From NCBI GenBank assembly GCA_963210315.1, contig OY723248.1, positions 1,504,727 through 1,568,726 on the forward strand: a stretch of 64,000 bases of DNA, in the 5' to 3' direction. Below are positions 33,403-43,448 of the stretch, one piece after another; position 1 is the stretch's first letter; each line of letters starts with the position of its first letter. Source of the DNA: Rhynchopus euleeides (Eukaryota > Euglenozoa > Diplonemea > Diplonemida > Diplonemidae). Made by a program: the position numbers and the translations under genes. The notes beneath the pieces were generated by a model. That model made no database searches and had not been told where the DNA came from. It saw only the letters and a list, made by a program, of their open reading frames with translations.

Positions 33403-34926
33403 TAGGGGTGGTCTTAAGCTGTTAACCTGGCCAATTTTTCACCATCGACGTCTGGGGGCCAAAAACGTCACCAAACCTGAAAATATGACCCCTGGGACCC
33501 CAGAAACACAATTCCGCCCGGTTTTGGGCACTTTTGAGCACTTCTGAGCAGTTTAGTTGTGTTCCGGAAAAATGTACCACAAAGCTGTACCTCAGCCCCC
33601 CCTGGGCAGAAGGCAGAATCGCAAACCATCATGTCTCGCAGTGATCCAGTGAGCGGTGTTGCCAACCGTGCTGCCCGACGATACGTGGGGTCAAAAGTGC
33701 AACATGACAACACCTTGTTTGCGGTGTGACATGCGAGACAGTAGAAAAGTATCACCGGAAACAAGGGGTCATAGGTACTAGAGGAGGGGCATGTTTCCAG
33801 CCCCTTCAGACCTTCGGACGCATCGGTTGCATTTACTCGAGCGGGAGAATCGCTGATCGGACTGGCATAGTGCATCAACCGTAGGCATATCGAGCAACAG
33901 AGGAGCACTGTGCCACTTGCGAAATCACTTGTGTCAGAAGCTGTGTGCCCATGTTCTGGGCCAGTGACAGTGATAGTGGCAGTGAGCCATCCGATGACCA
34001 TGAAGAAGGGGGCATGGACTGGTATCAGACATCAGCAGTGCACCGAAGACGGCCCCTTAGGGTTGTATGAAAGGCTGAAGACTACAATGTCGAAGTTCAA
34101 GCCGTACAACAAGGACGAGGGGCGCAACTCGGCTGTCCAGGCAGCTACGCACAAACGGGCAGAGTCCCCCACACTTCTGCCATAGCCCACATCCAAAGCA
34201 CACTCGGTGCCTTTGATTTCCAGGCACAGTTCGATCCGTGTGTTGTGTTCACACAGATCCCATGGTTGGCATATCCAGTGGTTGCGGCAGTCCCGCCTGC
34301 GCACCTGGGTATACTCCGTTGTTCAACGTACCGCATAGTCTGACGGCTGCACGGCTCCCTCCCCCGCAGCAGCGTCTTTTGTGTTCAGTGCATCGAGTGG
34401 GAAGCCACCACAATGCCCTCCCCACCCTCCCATTTTGTTTCCCACTAACACACGTTGAGGCCTTCGCTCTGGGGTGGCCAGGCGGCAGCCCGCCCTCTGG
34501 CGATTATGTCAATGTGGCACCACCTGCACCAACCTGTGGCCGTATAGTTGTACCATCTTCGGCCAAAGAAAATTGTCATGAGAGCACGGCCTTCTGTGTC
34601 TCTTGCCGCTGAAGGTGAGTGGTTGTTCCTCATACGCACTCGGGCATCTGTGCGAGAGTGCGGAGGTCCACATAGTGAAGGAAGGGCTTGAATCAGCCAT
34701 TGAGACCTTCTAACTTAGGGTGGTGTGGTACAACTTTGTGGTACATTTTTTGGAATTGCAAACTAGGCGCTTCTAGAGGCTCTAAACCGCCCGAAACCGG
34801 GCGCAGATGCATTTCCGGACGTCTGGGGGTCGAATTTTCAGGTTTGGGTCACTTTTTGGTCCTTGTACGCAAAAGTTTGATTTTTTGGCCAGGTTAACGT
34901 TTTTAAAGGGCTTAAGACCACCCCTA
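33403..34926. mobile_element. DNA transposon-like element C with ~190-bp terminal inverted repeats
   Basis: The left arm 33403-33591 matches the reverse complement of 34722-34926. Shared landmarks are TAGGGGTGGTCTTAAG at the tip, GTTAACCTGGCCAA, ACCTGAAAAT, and AATGTACCACAAAG at the inner edge. Small indels separate the arms, so the copy is not recent. The tips sit inside C runs (33391-33402 and after 34926). The interior of about 1.1 kb has a short acidic open frame starting at 33952 (MFWASDSDSGSEPSDDHEEG) that meets a TGA after 39 codons, and further open sequence beyond it. No transposase motif is recognised. It is probably a decayed or non-autonomous DNA transposon related to elements A and B by its TAGGG tip. 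Confidence 0.7.
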
Positions 34927-35181
34927 CCCCCCCCCCCCCCCCCCACCCTCACACGACATGCGCAGGCCTCAGCCACGATTTGCTCTGAGAACCCATCCCC
35001 ACCCCCAACCCCAGCTGCATAACGAGTGGAGGGTGATCATCCTTGTGCTTCCTTCTACTCCTATTTCATTACCCCCACCCCCCCCACACCCTTTTTGAGC
35101 AGTTTTGAACATGGTCGAGAACAGCAGTTGTCTTTGTACTTACCTATCACCCCCCCCACACCCCAGGTGCAGGGTGTGGCA

Positions 35182-38100
35182 ATGCCGGGGGGGTCTCCCC
35201 AGGGGCAAGGCGGGGCGAGAGGGGGGTCGCCGCAGCCCCAGAAAGGGGAAACTTCGCTCTACGTCCCACGCGATGCAGCCGTGGTGCGCCTCCTGCAGGC
35301 TAGCTGCGACACCCACGCCCCGCCTTCGAGGTGCGTCTCGCCGAACCGACAGGCCAGGCCAGCAGCCACGATTTGTGGGTCGGGGCTGCTGCACGACGAC
35401 CTCCTCGATACCTTACCGCGTGATACGGCACAGCTCGCCTCATCACCTCAGGCCGCCACCTCCTCCTCCTCCGAGCAGCCTACAAACAGGGAGAACGACG
35501 AGGTGATCACAAGATGGAAGAATATGTGTGACGAGACAGCCACACAGCGAAGCGACGTCTCCTATGCAGCTCACCGGGCGTCATCCCTGCTTGTGTCTTT
35601 AGAGGATGAGCTGGAGGAGGGGGCAGGCGCCTCTACGTTTGAAGCGGAGCTGCTGCAGTCGTCTATCCGGAATAAGCTGGATGGCATGGCGACCTATACC
35701 GCGATATTTGACACGATGAAGTTCAGCAGCCACGACCGGATTGTGAGCGAGAATAAGGAGAGGGAGAAGCAGATCAGCATACAGAATGCGGTGTCGAATC
35801 TGTCGTTTAAAACCACCCTGAGCCGGATCCAGAAGCAGAGCACGTCTAGCAAGAGGAGCGACACGGAGTGTGCGGAGGACTTTATGAAGAAGCAGCAGGG
35901 GGAGCTGTCGGAGGCGCAGGAAAAAATAGACCAGCAGAGGCAGCGCATCGAGCAGCTGGAGCAGGAGCTCGAATCCGGGGGGCGCGGGGGGAATGCGAGG
36001 TTCGCCGGGGGTGACAGGATGCACCTCCCAGACTTTCTCACGGACAGGGTCGGCCCCGTCGCCTGCTCGAACCTTGTCTTTGTCGCAGGGGTTGTGAAAG
36101 GCCCCAACCTGTCGCAGATCTGGCGGCGTGACGGGTCTGCTTTATTCGAAGCATACCACAGAGCGGCAGAGCTGATGCTGCAGGTGGCACACTCCACAGG
36201 GGGGTGGGTCTGCAACAACTCCTATTTTTCAGGCATCACGGTGTGCTTTGGGAATGTGCAGGATGCGCTGAACTATTCAAACCAGGTGCACGAGGGGCTG
36301 CTCAAGGTGTCCTGGAGCATCCACCTCCTGAAGTACCCCGGGTATAAGCTGTCCCAGGAGAAGAGGGCGTCTGGGGAGGCCGTGACGGTGTGGCGGGGGA
36401 TGCGCGTCGCGCTCGCGATGCACAGCGCGTCGTCGCGCCCCCCGCACTCCGACACCAACCCTGTGACGGGGAGGAGCGATTTCGCCTCGCATGAGGTGTG
36501 GTGCCTTCACAACCTCCTGGATATCGCCTGTGGAGGGGAGACTCTGGTCTCCGGTGCGCTCTGGGAGAGGCTCGAGAAGGAGCATGCGCAGCTGAAGCAG
36601 CAGACGGCGATGAAGGAGGCGACGCTCGCTGTGGAGAACGACGAGGTCTCCTTTGGGGCCCCCACCACGGCACTCCCGCAGCAGGATGCGTCGGGGTTTC
36701 CGGTGTCGGTGCCGGACACGCCAACTCTTGTCTCACCCACCACTGCCGCTGCCGCCGAGCCTGCCAAGCAGCCCGTGAGCTATCTCGTGCACCGCGTCGT
36801 CCCTGCGAGTTTGATGATGCGGCTGAAGCATCTCGCCCCCCTGCGCTACAGCAACAACGGTGAGGGTGCGGATGGGCACAACCTGATGGCGGAGCTCAGC
36901 AACTTCCTGGAGACGCGGAAGGGGGTGCGGGAGAAGCGCGCGTCTCTGGCGTCGCCGGCGTCCCCCGGGACGGGGAGGGGGTCCATCACCGACAGCCCCA
37001 CGGTGCCCAGCAGCGGCGGCACCTTGCAGTGCATCCTCCAGGGGCTGACGACGTTCCCACCGGAGGCGGAGCCGGAGGTGATGCAGGACATTGCATCGTC
37101 GCTTGTGCGGAGTGCAGCTGCTGCAGACGGCAGCGAGGGGTCGCCCCCGGAATCACCAACAGGCGGCTCAGCAGGGCAGGCTCTGCCCAGCCCGCCCAAT
37201 GCGGCGTCGCGTCCGGTGGTGTCTCTGGCGTCGATAACGATGCCGAATCTGTCTCGCCTTCTGGAGAAGTGTCCCGCCAGCACCACGCAGATGTTCACCT
37301 CCCTGCTGCAGGTCATAGAGAATGTGCTGAAGGATGCGAACACCCGCGGGTCGCTGATGGAGGTGAATCGGGATGAGATCCTCGTGGCATTCCAGAGCGT
37401 CCCCAGGGCAGTGCACTTCTCCCGGGAGCTCCACATGCGGCTCGCCGCGGGACTTGTCGCGGTTCCCAAGGTGCTGGAGAAGTTCTGGTTTGCGCAGCAG
37501 GACCCCAGCCACCTCGACCTCAAGGCGTGGGGGAAGGGGCTGGTCATCAGCATCGGGATGCACTGCGGCACAGACATCGATGTCGCAAGGCGCAGCAGCG
37601 GGTTTGTCCACCTCGGAGGTGATGTGCGGGAGTACTGCTCGATGCTCGGCGCCAGTGCGCGGGTTGGCGAGACACTCATATCCGATGATTTCTTCAAAGC
37701 CATTCCGGCGGACCTACAGGAGACGCACCAGATTAACCTCGTTGCCGACCCCGACACCACGTCGAAGCTGGTCGCGCTGTACTCCCTTCTCCCCAGGGTG
37801 CTGCAGAAGCGTGAGAAACACCTCACGCGGCTACAGCTCCACAGGGCAATGGAGGTGCGCGATCTGCACAACCGGCAGCGGAACAGGCGCATTCTGAAGA
37901 ACGCACCGCCACCCCCGGACAAGCCGCTGTGGCCCGTCAATAAGGACCCCCCAGTGAAGAAGGCGACAGCCGTTTTCAAGAAGCGGACCCAGGAGAAGAA
38001 GGTGTTGGAGGTTGAGGTCCAGACCGACCCCATCCCGGAGCGGGACCCGGAGCAGATTTTCGACGACCCCATCGCGGAGTATACAGCAGGCACCTTCGAT

Positions 38101-40041
38101 GTGCATGGGATACGGGGGAACCCTTCATTCACACCGCTCCTGACAATGCAGCTGGTCTTCCGGAGTGACAAGGAGAGGCATTTTCTGCAGTATCAACTCG
38201 ATGCCTGCATTGGGGATCACTGCCGGAGGATTGCGGCAAAGATATCCGACATGAAGTCCACCGCACGAGGCCTGAAGGAGAAGATCCGCCAGATGAAGGA
38301 AGCGGACGCGAAGATCCCCAACATCGTCATCCGCCAGCGAACCCCCGCCTACGGCGCCAGCGCGACAACAGTCACCCCCGTCAGCTTCATCGGCGGCGTC
38401 GCCACAGGGGATGATGGCCAGACCTCCCCACTGGACCCCCCCACCCCCAGGGAAGCCCCTGCCGACACCACCTCTGTCTCCATCCCACCAGCACCCACCT
38501 CCGCCAACCAGCGTTGCAGCCTTCCTGATCAGGATGACGACACCTCCCTTCTGCACAGCGCATGCTCCTCCTTTGAAGACCCCGTCTCCGGCTGGAAGCT
38601 GCAGGAGATAGCACGCGAGATGTGCCACTGCGTCGGCGGGCTGCGCGGCCCCACCGCCTCCGACAAGACAGAGCTGCTGCGCTATATGGAAGGGGCTTTG
38701 CGCATGGGGTCTGAAGTGGGTGCGCCGGGGCTGCTCGCTACTGCAGGGTTCATCGCGGGATTCCACGCGTCACTCCCGAAGAGCGTGCCTGATTTCCGGA
38801 GCGGGGGGGTCTGTGTGCCCACACCATATGGGTCGAAACCACACCGTGGCGGCGACTCGAGGCACTCACGCCGATCCACGCGGGAGGGCAGGAAGAACGA
38901 CACGGCAGGGAGTGGCGGCATAGCCCCAGATAGCATCTCGAAGGTGCTGCCTGAGTCGCACAACCCCCGCGCAGCGCAGGGGGGTGTGGGTGTGGGTGTG
39001 GAGGCAGGCGTGGCTGTGCCGAGATCCCCACGTGTCGGGGGTGGTGCCGAGGGGAGCCCCCCGAAGGAGTTTCGCAAGATCAGCCTCGGAGACGGGACGT
39101 ATCTGCAGGCGGATGTCGGGGACATCTTCGCGTCGTGCAGGGCGGGGGCGGAGGGGGGGCAGCCCCAGCCGCACATCCCGCAGGCTCCGGGGGGCTACTC
39201 CCCCGGCGGGGGAGGGGGTGGTGCCGGCGGGGGGAAGGTGCGCCCGAGGTTTGGGAGGCCGTCGGTGCTCTCCGGGACACTCCCGGTTATAGACAGGGCG
39301 GGGCGGAACCTCGTCGCGCGGAACGCCATCCCGCCCCCCGCGGATTCGGCACCCCCGTCCCCTCTCCCGGTGACGCTGGAGCCGAACCTCGCAACGGCTG
39401 TGGTTGATGAGTTCCGGAGATCCCCCTACCACTACCTCAGGGTGGGCCAGCGGTACGTCTGGAAGGGGAAGACCGCAACCCTCAAGCTGATGTACCCCAA
39501 CAAGGGCACGGTGGGGATCGTTGTGGAGGGGGACCACAAGGTGCAAACCGTCGGGGTTGGGGAACTCCATATATCCATCAACAGCAGCGCTGGAGGTGCC
39601 TACACATCGGGGCAAGCCGATTCTGATGGGGAGGATGTGGGAGGAGGTGGTGGAGGAGGAGGGGGAGGCGCACCTATCCCACAGCCCCCTGGGAGCCAGG
39701 AGCAGCCCCCTGCGCAGCGTGGGAGGAAGGGGTCTGCTTCGGCGCCGCGGCATGTGGTGGGTCCGCATGAGGATCTTAAAAAGATGCAGAGGAAGCTTGC
39801 GGCGTCTGGCGCGAAAAGCGACGCGCTGGGGTGGCAGACGGGCCTGCTGAACCAGATGCTGCAGTCCTATCAGCAGCAGAGGGTGTTTGGAGGAGAGGGT
39901 GGGTCGCAGGGCGGTGCTGCTGCGAAGCCCGTGTCGCGCATGCATCCCCCGCGGAAGAAGTCGATTGCGACGGACTATGCATCGGTGCTGATGCTCTCGC
40001 AGGCAGCCAGGTCGGAGCTCCAGCCAAGCTCAGCAGAGTGA
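35182..40041 (+). CDS. Large protein with two degenerate nucleotide-cyclase domains
   Basis: A single 1,619-residue reading, starting at MPGGSPQGQG, just after a pyrimidine run and CCCCAG that could be an acceptor. Two class III cyclase-homology domains are visible. The first (about 285-475) has VFVAGVVKGPNLSQIW, a central helix pair and WRGMRVALAMHSASSRPP leading to VTGRSDFASHEVWCLHNLLDIACGGETLVS. The second (about 675-850) has VVSLASITMPNLSRLLEK, GLVISIGMHCGTDIDVARR and GGDVREYCSMLGASARVGETLIS. Both lack the metal-binding aspartate expected in the first strand motif (A or S instead), so both are probably inactive regulatory pseudocyclases. A coiled coil (about 240-270) precedes domain one. 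The C-terminal 600 residues are mostly low complexity, with a compact segment YHYLRVGQRYVWKGKTATLK at about 1415. No membrane spans. Ends in TGA. Confidence 0.8.
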   Translation: MPGGSPQGQGGARGGSPQPQKGETSLYVPRDAAVVRLLQASCDTHAPPSRCVSPNRQARPAATICGSGLLHDDLLDTLPRDTAQLASSPQAATSSSSEQPTNRENDEVITRWKNMCDETATQRSDVSYAAHRASSLLVSLEDELEEGAGASTFEAELLQSSIRNKLDGMATYTAIFDTMKFSSHDRIVSENKEREKQISIQNAVSNLSFKTTLSRIQKQSTSSKRSDTECAEDFMKKQQGELSEAQEKIDQQRQRIEQLEQELESGGRGGNARFAGGDRMHLPDFLTDRVGPVACSNLVFVAGVVKGPNLSQIWRRDGSALFEAYHRAAELMLQVAHSTGGWVCNNSYFSGITVCFGNVQDALNYSNQVHEGLLKVSWSIHLLKYPGYKLSQEKRASGEAVTVWRGMRVALAMHSASSRPPHSDTNPVTGRSDFASHEVWCLHNLLDIACGGETLVSGALWERLEKEHAQLKQQTAMKEATLAVENDEVSFGAPTTALPQQDASGFPVSVPDTPTLVSPTTAAAAEPAKQPVSYLVHRVVPASLMMRLKHLAPLRYSNNGEGADGHNLMAELSNFLETRKGVREKRASLASPASPGTGRGSITDSPTVPSSGGTLQCILQGLTTFPPEAEPEVMQDIASSLVRSAAAADGSEGSPPESPTGGSAGQALPSPPNAASRPVVSLASITMPNLSRLLEKCPASTTQMFTSLLQVIENVLKDANTRGSLMEVNRDEILVAFQSVPRAVHFSRELHMRLAAGLVAVPKVLEKFWFAQQDPSHLDLKAWGKGLVISIGMHCGTDIDVARRSSGFVHLGGDVREYCSMLGASARVGETLISDDFFKAIPADLQETHQINLVADPDTTSKLVALYSLLPRVLQKREKHLTRLQLHRAMEVRDLHNRQRNRRILKNAPPPPDKPLWPVNKDPPVKKATAVFKKRTQEKKVLEVEVQTDPIPERDPEQIFDDPIAEYTAGTFDVHGIRGNPSFTPLLTMQLVFRSDKERHFLQYQLDACIGDHCRRIAAKISDMKSTARGLKEKIRQMKEADAKIPNIVIRQRTPAYGASATTVTPVSFIGGVATGDDGQTSPLDPPTPREAPADTTSVSIPPAPTSANQRCSLPDQDDDTSLLHSACSSFEDPVSGWKLQEIAREMCHCVGGLRGPTASDKTELLRYMEGALRMGSEVGAPGLLATAGFIAGFHASLPKSVPDFRSGGVCVPTPYGSKPHRGGDSRHSRRSTREGRKNDTAGSGGIAPDSISKVLPESHNPRAAQGGVGVGVEAGVAVPRSPRVGGGAEGSPPKEFRKISLGDGTYLQADVGDIFASCRAGAEGGQPQPHIPQAPGGYSPGGGGGGAGGGKVRPRFGRPSVLSGTLPVIDRAGRNLVARNAIPPPADSAPPSPLPVTLEPNLATAVVDEFRRSPYHYLRVGQRYVWKGKTATLKLMYPNKGTVGIVVEGDHKVQTVGVGELHISINSSAGGAYTSGQADSDGEDVGGGGGGGGGGAPIPQPPGSQEQPPAQRGRKGSASAPRHVVGPHEDLKKMQRKLAASGAKSDALGWQTGLLNQMLQSYQQQRVFGGEGGSQGGAAAKPVSRMHPPRKKSIATDYASVLMLSQAARSELQPSSAE

Positions 40042-40995
40042 GGATGTGTGTCTGTGTTGTATTGTCTATAGCACACCCAGGAGGGCGATGTGTGTCGCCT
40101 CAGTGGGAGGGAAGGAGGGAGGCCGTGTTTGTTGGAGCAGCCGGAGAGAGCGCCGAAATCTGCCTGTTTTACTACAGGTGACAGCCCCCGCTGTGAGCGT
40201 GAAAAGGGGGAGGGGGTGTGTGGGACGATTTTTGACGATTTTTGACGCTGTCACCTGCCTTTCCAGGCGTGGTTCTTCAGGCGTGCCGCACACCCCACCC
40301 TCGCCCGCTTGGGGATATCCAGATCGTGCGAGGGAATTGCCGACCCCTCCTTCTCAATTATTCCTTCCTGCTTGCGTTTGTTGCTTTCAAAACCCTGCTG
40401 TTTGTTTATCTTTTGTACACTCTTTGACGTTGCCTTGGCGGGGATTCTTTTAGTGGGGAGTTGTGAGACACGTGTGGGTTGAGCTGTCTGTGGCACGCCC
40501 ACTTTCTTTCATCAAGGGCCAGCGCAGTGGGATTCAGCGCCACGTCGTGATGCAGGAGCAGACAGCCACCCAATGCTCTTTCCGTATCGCCCACCCACCT
40601 GTCCAGGTGGGGCCTGTTTGTTTTGCGACGGTGTTCAAATAGTGTTCGGAGGAGGAGCCGCAACTCATCAGTTGATCCCCTCCTCTCTTGGGATTCGTCC
40701 GGTTTCAGTATTTTTTTTCTGGAAGGACACCCACGGAGTGTGGATGTGGGTGTCCCGTGGGAGGCTGAGAAAGACGGGTGGCCCTTTTCCGAAACCCCAG
40801 ACGACATGCACTGGCGAGAGCGTCATATGACCAAAAGGTTGACAAGTCAAAGGGGGGTTTTTTTGACCCCACCCCCACCCCACCCCGCTCCCCGCTATGC
40901 CTGAACAGCAACAGCGATATCCGCAACACCACCACCGCACCTCACCACCCCACCACCCCAGCCCCACAGTGTGCGGCACATGCATGTGAGCCCAA
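40042..40995. other. Intergenic
   Basis: No gene seen. It contains a direct repeat TTTTTGACGATTTTTGACG at about 40229-40250 and a stretch at about 40667-40712 resembling 8835-8880. Confidence 0.4.
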
Positions 40996-41511
40996 ATGTC
41001 GGTAAATGCCATGCCGATGCGTGTCAAGGTGCGGTGCCACGGGGAGACAGTCCATTGGGCAGGGAGCCGCCGTGTCCTGCTGGCCCTGCCTGCGTGCGGG
41101 GCAGAGAAGCCTAAGAAGAGGCGCTGCGGGAAGGGCCAGGTTGCGTTGGACAGCGCCCTCTGCGCTGCCGTCAGCGCCCTGATCGAGGGTGCGCCCTGCC
41201 GCGTCGTTGTTGACACACCTGACGAGCAGGTTGCTGACGGGGCGACGGTGCACCTATACCCACCCCTCGAGCATTGCGAAGCCATGTCTTCCGACGAGGC
41301 GACAACCAACCCGCTGCCGTCACCGCAGCCCACCGCCGGGCCTGCCCCGGCTGCGCCGCTGTCGCCACCCCGCCTCGCCGCCGCACTGCCTGTCAGGCTG
41401 CGCCGCAGGCAGCACGCCACATTCCGCACAAAACCTTGCCGCAACTGGGATGCGGATGGCTCCTGCCGCTACAACACAGGATGCAAATTCGCACACCCAG
41501 GGGATGCGTGA
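40996..41511 (+). CDS. Single CCCH zinc-finger protein
   Basis: 171 residues in one exon. Near the C-terminus FRTKPCRNWDADGSCRYN and TGCKFAH give the spacing C-x8-C-x5-C-x3-H with the preceding F/Y-x-T-K-x-C lead. This is the TIS11/tristetraprolin-type finger that binds AU-rich single-stranded RNA. Most relatives carry two fingers in tandem; here there is one, right at the end of the protein. The first 95 residues (MRVKVRCHGETVHW to DGATVHLYP) look like a small globular beta-rich domain with no family match. A Pro/Ala-rich linker joins the two. A role in mRNA turnover is plausible but only inferred. The start could be 40996 or the ATGs at 41011 and 41017. Ends in TGA. Confidence 0.8.
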   Translation: MSVNAMPMRVKVRCHGETVHWAGSRRVLLALPACGAEKPKKRRCGKGQVALDSALCAAVSALIEGAPCRVVVDTPDEQVADGATVHLYPPLEHCEAMSSDEATTNPLPSPQPTAGPAPAAPLSPPRLAAALPVRLRRRQHATFRTKPCRNWDADGSCRYNTGCKFAHPGDA

Positions 41512-42098
41512 CGTGAGAACAGTCGTTGATACTACCTCCGGGGGGCAGGAGCTGGCTTCAGGGAGCCCACACCCCTGGGTCCCTGGGTGAGCGGGAGTGG
41601 CGTAGGTGGCTGATGGGGGGGGGGGGGTGGGGGCGACCGCCTGGTCCTAACAAAACGACCAAACAATGCGGCTGCTGTGCCGATATGGCCGAAAATTCCC
41701 GCTGCCTTCTAGCCCCTATCAGTCTCTGTGGCGATACCCCTCTCCCCCCCTTCCTCCTTCCGCTTCTTCAGGTTTCTCCAGGTTCTTCAGCCTGCCCCCT
41801 TGTCTCATGTCTATTCCACCTCACACGGCTCAGGTCTCTTGCATTTGTGCTACGATATCTATCGCATTGTTGAGTCCTGCGGATTGGCTGCACCCCCCCC
41901 CCCCCCCCCCGTGGCCTCATCTGGGCGGAGGAAGGGTGGTGTGTATGACTAGAGGATGGTGTGAGTGTCAGCTCCCCCCACACACACCCCTGCCTCGCCC
42001 CGTGCACCCCTGAACCTGCAAGCCTTGTCACTCTCTCTCCCTGCACCCGCCCGAAGCACAGCCCAGGTCTCCTGTCGGGAGTCGTGGGGGAAGGCGAC
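41512..42098. other. Intergenic with G and C runs
   Basis: No gene. G run at 41614-41624, C run at 41889-41907; pyrimidine-rich DNA precedes the next start codon. Confidence 0.45.
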
Positions 42099-42509
42099 AT
42101 GTCGCTCGTTCCGGCAGGGGCTGCAGTGGGTGTGCCGCCCGAGGGTGCTGCCGGGACAAACATCTACCGGGACTGCCGCGAGGTGGTGAAGATCTGGGGT
42201 GAGATGGACGACGTGGCGCCCCGGTTCACTTCGGCCTACCTCTGGGGGGCTCGGATGCCGACGGAGGGGCTGTGGCACGTTGTGACTGCTATGTTCATGC
42301 ACAAGCAGCAGCTGTTGACCATCGAGGTAGAGCCTTACTCAGAGGAGCGGCTGGAGTGTGGCCAGTCCCACAAGATCACCGTGGCGCATCCTGTCTGCGT
42401 TGTGCAGAACGGGCTGGAATGGTCTATTCCTGAGGCTGACGCGATTATGTTTAACGATGTCGATTTCCCAAAGACATCAGGGACGGCCGCATTACAGTTT
42501 AAGGCATAG
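42099..42509 (+). CDS. Small unrecognised protein
   Basis: 136 residues, MSLVPAGAAVG to LQFKA, ending in TAG. The body (TNIYRDCREVVKIWGEMDDVAP; SAYLWGARMPTEGLWHVVTAMFMHKQQLLTIEV; HKITVAHPVCVVQNG) has the balanced composition and alternating helix/strand pattern of a folded domain. I do not recognise the family. The start was chosen at the ATG after the last low-complexity stretch. No membrane segment or signal peptide. It lies convergent with the gene on the other strand, 185 bp away. Confidence 0.6.
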   Translation: MSLVPAGAAVGVPPEGAAGTNIYRDCREVVKIWGEMDDVAPRFTSAYLWGARMPTEGLWHVVTAMFMHKQQLLTIEVEPYSEERLECGQSHKITVAHPVCVVQNGLEWSIPEADAIMFNDVDFPKTSGTAALQFKA

Positions 42510-42693
42510 CGATGGGTGTGGCTGGCAGAATGTGGGTGTGGGTGCGCCAGCTGGGAGGGCCGGGGGTGGGGGTTTGGGCGGGGGTGGTGGTGGCGGTGTG
42601 CATTTCAAGAGAACTTAACACCAAGGGAACGAATATCTGTGGTTTGATCCCCACCCACCCACCCCAACACCTCCTCAGCCCCCATTACTGACT

Positions 42694-43002
42694 TTAAAAG
42701 GCTTTGGTGGCACAAGCAACAGCCCGTGTTGGGGTCTCCACATGCAGAAGAGAGGACGGAGCATGTGAAGCCGAGCCGGTCCTCTCCGATGGTTCCGATT
42801 CTCTCCGCGCCTGTTCCCACGTCCATGGTTGCTGCCGTTCCAGCTTCACAAAGAATTCGTCTATGTTGTACATCAGTTCCTTCCGCTGGAACCCACTCTT
42901 CGCAAATGACTGGGAAAACCCCCCGCTGTTGGTGCGGATCTGCTTAGCGGAGAAGGTGTGGTACGTGGTGCCCCGCCTGGCGCGCAGCCCCATGCGCTTC
43001 AT
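42694..43002 (-). CDS. Small basic protein, unrecognised (minus strand)
   Basis: 102 residues from the ATG at 43002 (MKRMGLRARRG) to TAA at 42694. The first 65 residues (RGTTYHTFSAKQIRTNSGGFSQ; SGFQRKELMYNIDEFFVKLERQQPWTWEQ) have mixed, folded-protein composition, while the tail is Ser/Thr/Ala-rich. The Arg-rich start could be a mitochondrial targeting signal, but this is only a possibility. No family is recognised. It is the only host-gene candidate on the - strand. Confidence 0.45.
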   Translation of the reverse strand: MKRMGLRARRGTTYHTFSAKQIRTNSGGFSQSFAKSGFQRKELMYNIDEFFVKLERQQPWTWEQARRESEPSERTGSASHAPSSLLHVETPTRAVACATKAF

Positions 43003-43448
43003 GCGCGACCAGCTCAAGCGAACACGGCCATCCTGCCCTGCTCAGCAATTCTAGGGCGACACCAGTGCACAACCACGCGCAACACTGGCCAAGGCCAGCG
43101 AGACAGCATCGCCAGCCTCTCTGATCGTCCCCTGCTCGTTGTCTGTCAGCAGCCATTTCGGCCCCCGGTGCTTGCCAGAGCGATGACACGATGCCGCCTA
43201 GTGGCGATCCTTGCAGCCACCACTACCACGCCGAGTGGCGATTGCACGTTCCTTGCAACCACCACCATCACCACCACCACCACAGAACCGCGTGACACAG
43301 CTTACCCCCCCTCCCCCGCACCCTGCCCCTTTTTTCCAGGGCACTTCTTTGCTTTTTTGTCTCGCCCCCCCCTGGTTGTGGTTATCCCCACCCCCACACA
43401 CCCACACCCACCCCAACCACCCCCGGCCGCCACCACCACCCCTGCTTC
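43003..43448. other. Short intergenic region with (ACC)n-like DNA
   Basis: No gene. (ACC)-rich repeats at about 43256-43286 and C-rich DNA to 43440. It separates divergent genes and so should hold both promoters. Confidence 0.4.
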
